Numbered from the stretch's first letter, positions 15,661-25,267 are shown. The stretch: 64,000 nt of DNA from JAEZKC01 sp046546375 (GCA_046546375.1 JBKGXV010000001.1:62001-126000), one strand, 5' to 3'. The notes: a model not told the origin generated them from the letters alone. Numbers and translations: made by a program.

Positions 15661-17532
15661 GTGATACAGTTGAAGAGGATGTCTTCGTGTGCAGCAATAA
15701 TGAGTTTTCTGATTTTCGGGGTTGTGGATCCGGTCTGGTCTAACGAAAGCGATCTGCTCACCAGGATGGTGAATGCTATCAAAAAGGGACCGCTTGTCTA
15801 TTATTCACCCGAAGCTGTACAGGCGTTTACTCAGAGTGGTCAGCCGGTGAGTGTGGCTGCTGACCGGGAAAGTGCCATTAAAAGTTTCAAAGCGCATATT
15901 ACTTTGGCAGAGCTTGGTGCCGCTTCCTCGGGAGCCGTTCCGGTGTTGATGGAAACGTTCTGTCACGGGATTCATGTTTCGACAATAAAGGAAGCTAAAT
16001 ATGATGGTGAGGGGACATTTGATGACTGGGTAAGTACGTATGTGATGAGTGAAAAGAATAAATTTGTTCTCTCTTCTCCTTTTCTGGATTATAATTCAAT
16101 GAGTATTTGTGAAAATTTCATAGAAACTTCTCAGAAGACCAAAATACTGGATAAAACAATTGGGGCCGGGGGGCGTATTAGAAAGGCTACAGCGGATATC
16201 CAGATTGTGTTGACTTTCCATGTGGGAGCATGTGCGCTTGCGAAGATTACGGGAGAAAATCCGGGAACTGATCCTCAGGCCTGGAGAGACTGGTGGGCGG
16301 AAAACAAACATTCATTCAATGCAGCGGTTAGCGATTCTTCCAAAAGGGGAGCACCATCCCAGGACCAGGGAGAGTACGGGAAGTTGTTGGTGGGAGGTAA
16401 GTATCGCATGGTTCTTACCACAGGGGATGAACTGGTTGGATATGTCGAATCCAAAACTGACACTTCTGTCATTTTTGAAACGGTGGACAAAAAACCCTAC
16501 ACATTCAGAAAGGCACTCATCCTTACCAGTGAACTCCTTGCTCCACCCCGCAAAGAGATCAGCAAGGATAAAGCCATGAAACTTTCATTTGAAGAACTGA
16601 AAACCTTTACTCTGAAAAATGTGGATCTGAAGGTTGATCTTAAAAACGGAACAGATTTCAGAGGGACTGTAGCCTCTTTGGAACCGGATATTTTAAAGCT
16701 TGATGTGGAAGGCTCCACCATTCCGATCAGTAGAAAGGTAATTGATAAGATAAGAACGGTTCCGGAAGGTGAAAAGAAAGAAAAGAAGGTGAAAAAAACT
16801 GAAAAAAAGAAAATGGGTCCACCTTTCGATACTTTAGTGGTCAAGAATTCCGAAGTTGACGAATATGGAAGGCGGGGGCCGGATCTTGTTTTGCATGGAA
16901 AAATCGAGGATGAAAACTCGAAAAAGATTGTTTTGACATCAGTTAAGGGAAAAACAAGAAACGTGAGCAGGGTGGATATTCATAAAATCATCAGACATTC
17001 CGGAAATGAATTCGAGGGACCTATAAAGAAGTATTCAAAACCGCTTGATTGTCCTGAGGGTATGGTGCTTGTAGATCTCCCCCCGGGGGCTCCTGACAGA
17101 CCCTTTTTCAAGGTATGCATAGATAAGTACGAATATCCAAACGAAAAGGAATCTCTGCCCAAGGGAAATATCTCTTATGCTGAAGCCAAAAAGATATGTG
17201 AATCCCAGGGGAAAAGACTCTGTACTGTTGAAGAGTGGAAATGGGCCTGTTCCGGAAAAGATGATTTTCCCTTTCCTTACGGAAAGAAACTTGATAAGGA
17301 AGTATGCAATACAGAGGGAACCCGTAATGCTGAACCGTCGGGATACCGCCATAACTGTAAAAGCAAATACGGTGTAAACGATATGGTGGGCAACATTTTC
17401 GAATGGGTTTCTCAATCAAACGGGAAACCTGCTCTTATGGGTGGTCCGCTCTCCAGGTGTTCGACCGTAACGCCTGGAGGTGGAGGTGCAGCACGCCCTC
17501 AGATCGGACTGCGCTGCTGCAAGGGTAATTGA
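15661..17532 (+). CDS. secreted protein with Sm-like repeats and a C-terminal FGE-sulfatase (SUMF1-like) domain
   Basis: A 623-residue exported protein. I chose the GTG at 15661 because AAGGAGGG ends four bases before it and the resulting N-terminus is a normal signal peptide (MSSCAAIMSFLIFGVV core). Residues 30-230 are of unknown fold. Three short beta-rich units follow at about 240-290, 316-365 and 389-450, each with a G-x-x-x-G turn (TGDELVGYV, NGTDFRGTV, LVLHGKIED) like small Sm/SH3 barrels. Residues about 460-620 form a formylglycine-generating-enzyme-like domain, with EEWKWACSG and MVGNIFEWV. Bacterial proteins of this domain family are often not true FGEs. It stands alone, with a terminator behind it. 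Confidence 0.7.
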   Translation: MIQLKRMSSCAAIMSFLIFGVVDPVWSNESDLLTRMVNAIKKGPLVYYSPEAVQAFTQSGQPVSVAADRESAIKSFKAHITLAELGAASSGAVPVLMETFCHGIHVSTIKEAKYDGEGTFDDWVSTYVMSEKNKFVLSSPFLDYNSMSICENFIETSQKTKILDKTIGAGGRIRKATADIQIVLTFHVGACALAKITGENPGTDPQAWRDWWAENKHSFNAAVSDSSKRGAPSQDQGEYGKLLVGGKYRMVLTTGDELVGYVESKTDTSVIFETVDKKPYTFRKALILTSELLAPPRKEISKDKAMKLSFEELKTFTLKNVDLKVDLKNGTDFRGTVASLEPDILKLDVEGSTIPISRKVIDKIRTVPEGEKKEKKVKKTEKKKMGPPFDTLVVKNSEVDEYGRRGPDLVLHGKIEDENSKKIVLTSVKGKTRNVSRVDIHKIIRHSGNEFEGPIKKYSKPLDCPEGMVLVDLPPGAPDRPFFKVCIDKYEYPNEKESLPKGNISYAEAKKICESQGKRLCTVEEWKWACSGKDDFPFPYGKKLDKEVCNTEGTRNAEPSGYRHNCKSKYGVNDMVGNIFEWVSQSNGKPALMGGPLSRCSTVTPGGGGAARPQIGLRCCKGN

Positions 17533-17550
17533 TCTTTTTTCTGCTGCTTT

Positions 17551-17592
17551 AAAAGGCCCGATTCTCTTAAAGTGAATCGGGCCTTTTTTATA
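17551..17592 (+). terminator. rho-independent terminator after the FGE-domain gene
   Basis: AAAAGGCCCGATTC pairs with GAATCGGGCCTTTT around a 9-base loop, followed by further Ts. This is a long, strong stem 18 bases after the stop codon. The A-rich 5' side would also make it work on the opposite strand. Confidence 0.93.
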
Positions 17593-17628
17593 TGTTATGA
17601 TACTGTGTTCTGAATCCTTGGAGAACGA

Positions 17629-19635
17629 ATGCCCGAGCGCGACGAGAAAATAGGACGACAAGGCAAAATCAAAGTCACTTTTTCTCAAGGCATCAGTCTT
17701 TTAGCACCTTATGTAAAAAAAAGATTTTTAAACCAGCTCAGGTCTGTTACTTTCATTACGCTTTATCTGCTTTTATTTCAGACTCTGGTGTTGCGTGTCA
17801 GTGTGGCTAATGCCGTTGCGGTCAGTTTAGGTATGGCAACGGTCATTGTCGGGCTGATGTTTTTCATGGAGGGACTATTTCTGGGTATAATGCCTCTTGG
17901 TGAATTGCTCGGAATCAAACTCCCTCGCAGAGCGAAACTACCTCTCGTTTTGATGTTTTCTTTCGTCCTTGGAATAGTGGCTACTTTAGCCGAACCCGCT
18001 ATCGGCATTTTGCGGACTGCCGGTTCAGCTGTGAAAGCCTGGGATGCACCTCTCCTTTTCCTTCTTCTTGACCGTCATCCGGATTATATTGTCTATGCGA
18101 TCGCCACCGGAGTAGGGCTGGCAGTGGTTTTTGGTATGTTGCGTTTCCTGTACAACTGGTCTCTGAAGCCCTTTGTGGTGACAATAATGCTTCTTTTGTT
18201 GATAGTAAGTGCTTGGGCAACGATGAATACCAATCTCTCATTCTTGGTGGGTGTGGCTTGGGACAGTGGTGGAGTAACTACCGGGCCGGTAACAGTTCCG
18301 TTAGTTTTGGCTCTTGGTGTAGGCGTTTGTCGTATCGTGGGCGGCACAGGCTTGGGTACGTCCGGATTCGGAGTAGTTACGCTTGCCTCACTTTTTCCCA
18401 TTTTAGTGGTTCAGCTCGTTGGCTTTGCTTTTCTTGACAAAGTTCCTGAACCCATGTCCGTTGAGCGGTTTGTATCAGAAGAAAATCGTGCGGAAGTGCT
18501 GCAGTTGTTCCAGTCCGAGCAGGACATGATTGATTATGTTTCTAACAATGTGTCTTCTGATAAAGCAAAGCGTTTGCCTTCGCCCTGGCCTCGAAGAATC
18601 GAACGTGCAGCAGATGAGGGCGGAACAACAGAAAACGGAAGTGCATTTTCTGTTCCCCGTATCAATGTTGAGATGGTGTCAGAGATAATCTTGCAAAACG
18701 TAATCGTTGCGATTAGGGCTATTGTACCTCTTACTTTATTTCTTATCATAGTTCTAAAGCTTATTTTAAAAGAAAAACTTGCGCACTCGGATGTGCTATT
18801 TACGGGGATATTGTTTTCTCTTGTGGGAGTGGCCTTTTTCAATATCGGAATGTATTTCGGTCTTTCACAATTGGGTAATCAAGTGGGAAAGGTTCTGCCG
18901 GCAACATTCAGAACTGTTGAGCTGGAGGAGAAACGGCAAATGATCAGTAACTTTGATACATCACTGATCAATTCTGCTGTTACTCCCGAAGGGAAAAGAG
19001 AAAAGTTCTTTTATTACAAGCAGGACGGTACAATAGAACGCATATTCTATAGCCCTGGACATTATATTCCTGAAAACAATCAATACGAATACATTCCCAT
19101 CCGTGGACCTGTATGGGAGACACTGGGAATACTATTGCTGATTCTGTTCACATTTGTAATGGGTTACGGCGCCACTTTTGCAGAACCCGCGCTTAATGCC
19201 CTCGGAGTCACGGTTGAAGAGTTGACTGTAGGAACTTTTAGGCAGAGCACTATCATGCATACTGTTGCTTTTGGTGTGGGAATAGGACTGGCATTCGGAA
19301 TAGTCAAGATTGTCTGGGACATACCTCTCATTTATCTTCTCATCCCCCCCTATATTCTGGTTCTCGCCCTTACTCTGATTTCATCGGAGGATTATGTGAA
19401 TATAGGTTGGGATTCTGCAGGGGTGACAACGGGGCCGGTTACGGTGCCACTGGTTTTGGCTATGGGGCTTGGGGTAGGGAGTCAGATGGGGGTTGTTGAT
19501 GGATTCGGAATGCTTGCACTCGCGTCTGTATGGCCTATCCTTACAGTGCTGTTTGTTGGAGTAGTGGTGAATCTCAGAAAAAAAGCTTACGCATCAAAGA
19601 TAGTTGAGAGTCAGCAAGGAAATGGGCTTCGGTGA
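17629..19635 (+). CDS. duplicated DUF1538 integral membrane protein
   Basis: A 668-residue polytopic membrane protein with two homologous halves. Each half carries an AEPA motif (TLAEPAIGIL near residue 121; TFAEPALNALG near 519) and the DUF1538 hallmark WDS(G/A)GVTTGPVTVPLVLA (near 213 and 603). A soluble segment of about 80 residues (about 270-350) and a second loop (about 425-490) separate the membrane bundles. The transported substrate is unknown; a channel or transporter role is inferred from topology. GGAG precedes the ATG. The stop overlaps the start of the downstream PII-like gene in a GTGA arrangement, implying coupled translation. Confidence 0.85.
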   Translation: MPERDEKIGRQGKIKVTFSQGISLLAPYVKKRFLNQLRSVTFITLYLLLFQTLVLRVSVANAVAVSLGMATVIVGLMFFMEGLFLGIMPLGELLGIKLPRRAKLPLVLMFSFVLGIVATLAEPAIGILRTAGSAVKAWDAPLLFLLLDRHPDYIVYAIATGVGLAVVFGMLRFLYNWSLKPFVVTIMLLLLIVSAWATMNTNLSFLVGVAWDSGGVTTGPVTVPLVLALGVGVCRIVGGTGLGTSGFGVVTLASLFPILVVQLVGFAFLDKVPEPMSVERFVSEENRAEVLQLFQSEQDMIDYVSNNVSSDKAKRLPSPWPRRIERAADEGGTTENGSAFSVPRINVEMVSEIILQNVIVAIRAIVPLTLFLIIVLKLILKEKLAHSDVLFTGILFSLVGVAFFNIGMYFGLSQLGNQVGKVLPATFRTVELEEKRQMISNFDTSLINSAVTPEGKREKFFYYKQDGTIERIFYSPGHYIPENNQYEYIPIRGPVWETLGILLLILFTFVMGYGATFAEPALNALGVTVEELTVGTFRQSTIMHTVAFGVGIGLAFGIVKIVWDIPLIYLLIPPYILVLALTLISSEDYVNIGWDSAGVTTGPVTVPLVLAMGLGVGSQMGVVDGFGMLALASVWPILTVLFVGVVVNLRKKAYASKIVESQQGNGLR

Positions 19636-20762
19636 ACGAGCAGAAAAACACCGCATGTAGAATAACTGCTGTAGTCAACAGCGATTTCCAGGTTAACCCG
19701 CCTCAAAAAATGATAATGAACTGCGGTATCAGGGCATTCAGTCATCTTACCGGCAGGTCAGCTGTATTGAAGGAAAAGGGCGGTTTTTTCTCAAATCTTC
19801 TGCATCGTACTGAGCTGATTAGTTCAAATTCAGTTGATATCATTTCCTTTCTGGTTTCTGCCGATTTGGAAATGCGTGCTCTTCAGCTGATAGCCGATGC
19901 GTTCAAACTGAACATATTCGGCAGCGGGTCGGTATACAGTGAAAATGTGGAGGTGATTAGAGATTCCGGCACTATTGCTCTGAATTCAGATCCGCCTCAA
20001 CCGCAGGAAAACAGATTTCGCATGCAGAAGCAGCTTACAGGCATATGCTGTATCGTACTTCGCGGCATGGGGGATCTGGTGGCTCGTGTTGCACTCGAAA
20101 CCGGCTCCTGTGTTCCCACAATCACTTACGGTCAAGGGGCTGGCCTGAGGGATCGATTGGGCTTGTGGAGGATCACGATACCCGCTGAAAAGGAGATCGT
20201 TACTCTTATTGTGAATAGCTTCGAAGTTGAAGAAATCATGAGCATTATTGTGGACAGTGTTAAACTGGACCAGCCCGGTAAGGGTTTTATCTATCAATTT
20301 CCGGTACATCGGGGTTTGATCAATATGAAAGTCAGTCAGGGTACTCGAAGTCAGGCAGCCAGTATGGAACAGGTGGTTCTGGCGCTGGATGAGATCAAAG
20401 GGGGGACGGAGTGGCGTAGGAGACGCTTGAGTGTACCTTTTGCTGGAATTCGCCAGAAACGCTTTCTCACCAATTTGAAAGAACTGGCTCTTCACTGTGA
20501 TGAAGGCAACGGAGAGGACTACGTGAAGATAGCGATGGGGGCGGGAGCCTCCGGAGCCACCATATCCGAGTACCGTCATTTGCAGAGTGGTGAGCCCCGA
20601 AAAGTATCACCTGCCCGGGAGAAATGCAGCATCATTGTTCCTCCCGAGCTTTCTTCTCAAGTCGTGACACATTTCAGATATTCGGGGGTTCTGGCCGAAA
20701 GTTCCAATAACGATCTTTTGATCAGATCCGTTCCCAAAGCATATTCATATTCGGCTCAGTGA
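19632..20762 (+). CDS. PII-like (GlnB-superfamily) multidomain regulator
   Basis: A 376-residue soluble protein with a GTG start overlapping the DUF1538 gene. Residues about 137-226 read like a PII domain: strand CCIVLRG, a GQGAGLRDRLG segment where the T-loop would be, then KEIVTLIVNSFEVEEIMSIIVDS, and finally PGKGFIYQFPV, resembling the PII signature before the last strand. Residues about 8-108 (ISFLVSADLEMRALQLIADAF) and about 240-370 (GAGASGATISEY, CSIIVPPE) look like two further, diverged copies. PII proteins gate transporters in response to nucleotides, and coupling to a transporter-like gene fits that. A three-domain fusion is my reading, not confirmed by a search. Confidence 0.6.
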   Translation: MNEQKNTACRITAVVNSDFQVNPPQKMIMNCGIRAFSHLTGRSAVLKEKGGFFSNLLHRTELISSNSVDIISFLVSADLEMRALQLIADAFKLNIFGSGSVYSENVEVIRDSGTIALNSDPPQPQENRFRMQKQLTGICCIVLRGMGDLVARVALETGSCVPTITYGQGAGLRDRLGLWRITIPAEKEIVTLIVNSFEVEEIMSIIVDSVKLDQPGKGFIYQFPVHRGLINMKVSQGTRSQAASMEQVVLALDEIKGGTEWRRRRLSVPFAGIRQKRFLTNLKELALHCDEGNGEDYVKIAMGAGASGATISEYRHLQSGEPRKVSPAREKCSIIVPPELSSQVVTHFRYSGVLAESSNNDLLIRSVPKAYSYSAQ

Positions 20763-20992
20763 TGTTTTGGCTTGAATGCTCCGGAGATGATTTTGTGCCG
20801 AACGCACCTCTCGGGGAGTGAATGCCTATCAAATCAAAATCTTACATGGATATGTCTTTTCTCTGTGCGTCAGAATTATGTGTTTTGGATTAGGATCGGC
20901 TTCTGAAGCTTAAAACTGTTTACCTGTTGGTTCCAATACAGTATACTCTTCATAAGGCCCGAAGGTGAAATCCAAATCGGAAAGGTGAATCA

Positions 20993-22183
20993 TTGGTCAG
21001 GTATAATATTGAGGATCTGAATGATGAAATGGTCCTGGGGGAGTCGATTTTTCTGCCTTCTGGTGAACTGCTTCTTGCCGCAGGCTTCCGCATAAAAGAA
21101 AGATACCGTTCCAGGCTGAAACAGCTTGGGTATACTAATGTGCTGATTGATGCAGTGGGTACCGAAAGCGTCAAGCCACAATCTGTTGTCTCCAAGGAAG
21201 CTCAACAGCAGATGGACCAGTCCCTGAACGAATCTTCCAATGAGCTGGACAATGCATTTCAGCAGTTTAGAAGTCGCAGCAAAGACAAGGTGAAGGAGAT
21301 TGTAAAAGAGAATCGTCAATTTCTCGGCAAATTCATAATGACCACGGGGATGACGAAAGCACTTGAACAGTTCGTGGATGAGATTATGAATCAGAATTCG
21401 ATTGTGCTCAATCTTTCAGCTATGCAGCAGACTAAGCCACAGCTGGTGAATCATGCCATGAACGTGACCATTACATCCCTGTGCATAGGCAAAAAGTACA
21501 AATTTTCCTACGAAGAGATGAAGCAGCTTGGGATCGGGGCATTGAACTACGATTTGGGACTGATCGCTCTTCCCAAGCATATTCTGGAGAAAAAGGAGTG
21601 TGAAATGGCCGAAGAGGAGCTGAATTTGTTCAAGCAGCACACCATTTTCGGTCACCTTATGCTTTCGCAGAATCATGTTATTCCTGCCACCAGTGCCGCT
21701 GTGGCCCTCCAGCATCACGAACAGCAGGACGGAAACGGCTATCCCCAGAAAATCAAGGGAGACAACAGGCCTCCTCTGAAGGATTTTTCCCGCCAGAATA
21801 TGATTCATCGGTTTGCGGAAATTGTAGCTGTGGCCTGTACTTATGATGATTTTCTGACCGGTAGAAGACGAAGCTGTGAAAAGCTGAATCCCAAGCAGGC
21901 GATCAGAGAGATTATCACTCTGGGGGGGACGGTACTGAATTCTGATATCGTAAGAACGCTGGTATCGATAGTGCCGCTATATCCTGTCGGAGCGAGGATA
22001 AGGATAAAGGATGCCCCCACATCACAGCTTGTGGGTTACATAGGAGTAGTGGCCAGGGATAATCTGGATAATCTGGAGAATCCTCAGATAATTCTCTATG
22101 AGACCAAGAATCATCAGAAGATAAAGCCTATTCTGATTGACTTGTCAAAACACAAGGGATTTGTGCTTCAGTTGGTGGTGTAG
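20993..22183 (+). CDS. degenerate HD-GYP domain protein
   Basis: A 396-residue protein starting with TTG, preceded by AAAGGTGA. Residues about 1-110 form an N-terminal domain of the DUF3391 type (EMVLGESIFLPSGELLLAAGF). The HD-GYP domain follows at about 140-340. It keeps HAMNVT, the KQHTIFGH helix and the HHEQQDGNGYP signature. However, the HD dyad is YD (in GALNYDLGLIALP) and the usual GK after it is GL. Loss of a metal-binding His suggests weak or no c-di-GMP phosphodiesterase activity, perhaps a binding role. A C-terminal segment (about 340-396) follows. It is monocistronic and convergent with trpS. Confidence 0.8.
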   Translation: MVRYNIEDLNDEMVLGESIFLPSGELLLAAGFRIKERYRSRLKQLGYTNVLIDAVGTESVKPQSVVSKEAQQQMDQSLNESSNELDNAFQQFRSRSKDKVKEIVKENRQFLGKFIMTTGMTKALEQFVDEIMNQNSIVLNLSAMQQTKPQLVNHAMNVTITSLCIGKKYKFSYEEMKQLGIGALNYDLGLIALPKHILEKKECEMAEEELNLFKQHTIFGHLMLSQNHVIPATSAAVALQHHEQQDGNGYPQKIKGDNRPPLKDFSRQNMIHRFAEIVAVACTYDDFLTGRRRSCEKLNPKQAIREIITLGGTVLNSDIVRTLVSIVPLYPVGARIRIKDAPTSQLVGYIGVVARDNLDNLENPQIILYETKNHQKIKPILIDLSKHKGFVLQLVV

Positions 22184-22236
22184 GGCGGGGCGAGGGAAAC
22201 ATCCGGTTTAGAAACTCACCTCCGGGGCAGCCAAAA

Positions 22237-23199
22237 TCACAATACCCCCACCAGTTTCCTAACTCTTTCCATGGTTTCCAAAGCAACCTCCCGAGCCTTG
22301 TGCGCTCCCTCTTTTCGTATCTGCTGCACATAATCCATATTTTTATCCAACTCCTCACGTTTGCGGCGAAAAGGCTCGAAATATGTCCACAATAGTTCAA
22401 ACAGCTCTTTTTTGGCACTGCCGTAACCGTACCCTCCTGCCTTGAACTTTTCAGCCATTTCTGTGCTCTGCGTTTCGGAGGCAAACAGTTTGTAGATGGC
22501 GAAAATAACGCTTTTGTCCGGATCCTTAGGGGCTTCCACAGGTGTCGGGTCTGTAACAATGCTCATAATTTTTTTGCGGATAGTTTTTTCTGGACCGAAG
22601 ATCTCTATGGTGTTTCCGTATGATTTGGACATTTTCTGCCCGTCCGTGCCGGGGATCACTGAAATGGCTTCGGTAATCTCGGGTTCGGGCATGGTGAAAG
22701 CCTCGCCGTAGGTGGAATTGAACTTGGCTGCAATATCACGGGTGACCTCCAGGTGCTGTTTCTGGTCTTTTCCAACCGGTACGATATTACTCTGATACAG
22801 CAGGATGTCCGAAGCCATGAGAACCGGATAGGAGAAAAGGCCGTTGTTGGCGGGAATGTTTTTGGCTGTGGCGTCCTTGAATGCATGACACCGCTCGAGA
22901 AGTCCTATGGGAGTGACATTGTTCAGATACCAGGTCAGTTCGGTGACTTCAGGGACATCTGACTGAAGCCAGAAGACAGACTTTTCAGGGTCGATTCCGA
23001 GGGCGAGAAGATCCAGCAGCGCTTCTTTTGTGTAATCAGCCATTTTTTCACCATCAAACAGTGTGGTGAGGCTGTGGAGGTTGGCGATGAAACAGAAAAG
23101 TTCGCCGCGGTCCTGGGACTGCACCATAGGTTTGATCATGCCCAGATAGTTACCGATGTGTATAGTTCCTGAAGGCTTGATTCCGGAAAGGATACGCAT
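22237..23199 (-). CDS. trpS: tryptophan-tRNA ligase
   Basis: A 320-residue class I aminoacyl-tRNA synthetase. The ATP-binding HIGH motif is GTIHIGNYLG (about residues 11-20) and the KMSKS loop is GQKMSKSYGN (about 194-203). SDILLYQSNIVPVGKDQKQH in the Rossmann fold is typical of TrpS. Length and motif spacing are normal. It is a single gene with short flanking gaps and converges on the HD-GYP gene. Confidence 0.96.
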   Translation of the reverse strand: MRILSGIKPSGTIHIGNYLGMIKPMVQSQDRGELFCFIANLHSLTTLFDGEKMADYTKEALLDLLALGIDPEKSVFWLQSDVPEVTELTWYLNNVTPIGLLERCHAFKDATAKNIPANNGLFSYPVLMASDILLYQSNIVPVGKDQKQHLEVTRDIAAKFNSTYGEAFTMPEPEITEAISVIPGTDGQKMSKSYGNTIEIFGPEKTIRKKIMSIVTDPTPVEAPKDPDKSVIFAIYKLFASETQSTEMAEKFKAGGYGYGSAKKELFELLWTYFEPFRRKREELDKNMDYVQQIRKEGAHKAREVALETMERVRKLVGVL

Positions 23200-23310
23200 G
23201 TTGTGAACTCCCGAGAAATTGAGAAAAACTACGTTTAGAGAAGTACAAAATTAAAATGTGCGGAGGAAGAGGTCGAGAAAAACTATCAATTACATTTTCT
23301 GTTGCGTTCT

Positions 23311-24318
23311 TCAGATTCCCACCACTGAAGGCTCCTTGGCCAGTCTGGGCTCTCTCGACAAAAACTCATCTGCTCTGTTCAGAAGTGTTTTGATATCAGA
23401 AGATGACTGGACTGCAGCATAGAACTGGTGTCCGAAAAAGAAATTGCGCGAGAAGTATGTGCCGAATTCCTTTATCCTTCCAATCGCCTTGTGAGGGGGG
23501 AAGTCTTCAAGAATGTAGCTGCATGCTTTTTCCCAGGTTTCTTGGTAGTCCACCTGCACTGGTTTGCCGCAGGCATGCGCAAAAATCCAGGGCTTCACTA
23601 CCGCCATTCTGCCTATCATGACCCCCGAGCAGCCAGATTCATCAAATAAATTGAAAATATCCTCTTTACTGCAAATGTCTCCATTGGCGATTAGGGGAAG
23701 CTTTGTTTGTGATGCAATGGAGGGGAACAGGTCCCATCTCGCCTTTCGTTTCAGCTTTTCATGTGAAAATCGGGGGTGAACGGTGACCGCATCCATTCCG
23801 TATTCCTCAAACAGCCTGATTCTGTTGTAGAATTTCTCCTCCCAGTTTTCCGCCGGAGCGCCCAGTCTGCATTTGACTGTAAGAATTCCTTTCCACCGTT
23901 TTCTGCAGGATTCCAGCACTTTTCTCATTCTCGCAGTATCTTCGAACAGCGCGGTTCCTGCTTTGTCCTTTTTGATTTCAGGTGCCGGGCAGCCCAGATT
24001 GATATCGATACCACTTGGCTCAATGGTTTCCAGCCGCTTGAAAATGAGATCAAGAGGTTCGGAACCGTTGAGCTTCAACTGATAGAACACCTGCTTCTCC
24101 TGGGGTCGCTTTCTGGTGAATGTGGAAGTGTGCAGATCCTCTTTTACCAGTGCGGATGCGGAAAGCATCTCCGTAAACAGGGCTCCGTAGCCGCCGAATT
24201 CGCTGATAAGGCGCCGGAATGCGCTGTGAGTGAGGCCTGCCATAGGTGCAAGAAGCAGTGGGGGGGATATGGCGATGTTTTTTATGTTCAGTTTTTTTTT
24301 TGTGAGAGGCAAAGTCAT
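23311..24318 (-). CDS. dus: tRNA-dihydrouridine synthase (DusB-like)
   Basis: A 335-residue flavin-dependent enzyme that reduces uridines in tRNA. APMAGLTHSAFRRL (about residues 24-37) binds FMN, and the catalytic cysteine lies in NLGCPAPEIKKDKAG (about 107-121). LTVKCRLG and DAVTVHPR are later barrel motifs, and NGDIC and GVMIGRMAVVKPW line the FMN phosphate site. The ATG overlaps the stop of the upstream membrane-protein gene (ATGA). The exact Dus subclass is uncertain. Confidence 0.92.
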   Translation of the reverse strand: MTLPLTKKKLNIKNIAISPPLLLAPMAGLTHSAFRRLISEFGGYGALFTEMLSASALVKEDLHTSTFTRKRPQEKQVFYQLKLNGSEPLDLIFKRLETIEPSGIDINLGCPAPEIKKDKAGTALFEDTARMRKVLESCRKRWKGILTVKCRLGAPAENWEEKFYNRIRLFEEYGMDAVTVHPRFSHEKLKRKARWDLFPSIASQTKLPLIANGDICSKEDIFNLFDESGCSGVMIGRMAVVKPWIFAHACGKPVQVDYQETWEKACSYILEDFPPHKAIGRIKEFGTYFSRNFFFGHQFYAAVQSSSDIKTLLNRADEFLSREPRLAKEPSVVGI

Positions 24319-25166
24319 TGGAAAAAAAGATTTCTGAAAAAGGAAGCTGCTGTCATATAGATCATAAGCACTATCAGGCCGGAAAGCAGGTATTCGGTAT
24401 AAAATCTATGGACTGATCCGTTTTCTTTTTGAGACTGCTGCATCGAAATGATTTTATCAGTGATGAAATACGCAACCAAAGGAAAAATCATACTGCCTGA
24501 ACCGAAAAGCAGGCCGATGAATACAGATTGGTTCCAGTAGAGAGCTGCCACGAATGTGCCGAACAACATTGTGCCGGTCAGCGTATAGAGGAGGGGACTG
24601 AGAGTTCGGATCCGGCGTGTTCTGGTTTTGTTGTATTTCCGGGCATCACTGGAGAGATGTTCCCGTATCCGGGAACTGTTTTCGAAAAACAGTCCGTGCT
24701 TTTCTAATCTTGTGAATATGCGGCTTATCATTTCCTGGCTTTTCTGTACGAACAAGGGTACATGAAATGTGCCCCGTTCAGATTCCAGAACCAAAAAGCC
24801 TTTAATAAGCGGGATGTGCAGGTGATGGTAACCGGTAATATCCTCAAACTGAATGGCACTTATGCCTCTGGAGGATTTTTTCACGATCCGGTTCTTTTCC
24901 ACTATGATACCCCGGGATTTGAAGCTTCTGCGGAAAGTCAGGTAGCAGAAAAGCGAAGCTCCGGAAGTGAGGGTGATGTATACAGCGGATCTGGTCAGGT
25001 TGCCGAAAAAAATGCCACTGATCTGATATGCGTACATAGTGGTGAACCACAACAGAACCAGCATGGGTCCGAAAAGAAGAAAAAGGAGCAGTTCCGCATA
25101 AAAGGAGCGGTTGAAATAGTGATATACGGAAAAGTCTTCTTTTTTTCTGATTTCTTTAATAGTCAT
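24315..25166 (-). CDS. membrane protein with a PH-like soluble segment, unknown function
   Basis: A 283-residue protein with two hydrophobic hairpins, at about residues 24-90 and 190-283. They flank a soluble segment at about 95-165 (IIVEKNRIVKKSSRGISAIQFEDITGYHHL in parts) that resembles bacterial PH-like domains. I do not recognise a named family. Its stop overlaps the dus start by four bases, so dus is probably translated by coupling, but no functional link is obvious. Confidence 0.6.
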   Translation of the reverse strand: MTIKEIRKKEDFSVYHYFNRSFYAELLLFLLFGPMLVLLWFTTMYAYQISGIFFGNLTRSAVYITLTSGASLFCYLTFRRSFKSRGIIVEKNRIVKKSSRGISAIQFEDITGYHHLHIPLIKGFLVLESERGTFHVPLFVQKSQEMISRIFTRLEKHGLFFENSSRIREHLSSDARKYNKTRTRRIRTLSPLLYTLTGTMLFGTFVAALYWNQSVFIGLLFGSGSMIFPLVAYFITDKIISMQQSQKENGSVHRFYTEYLLSGLIVLMIYMTAASFFRNLFFQ

Positions 25167-25267
25167 AATGGTTAATAATAAAATATATCCTTTGAAGGTT
25201 CAATGTGGTTTTGAACACATTTTCTTTTCTGGGTTATCATATCTTGACACCCGGATGAAAAGGCTGC

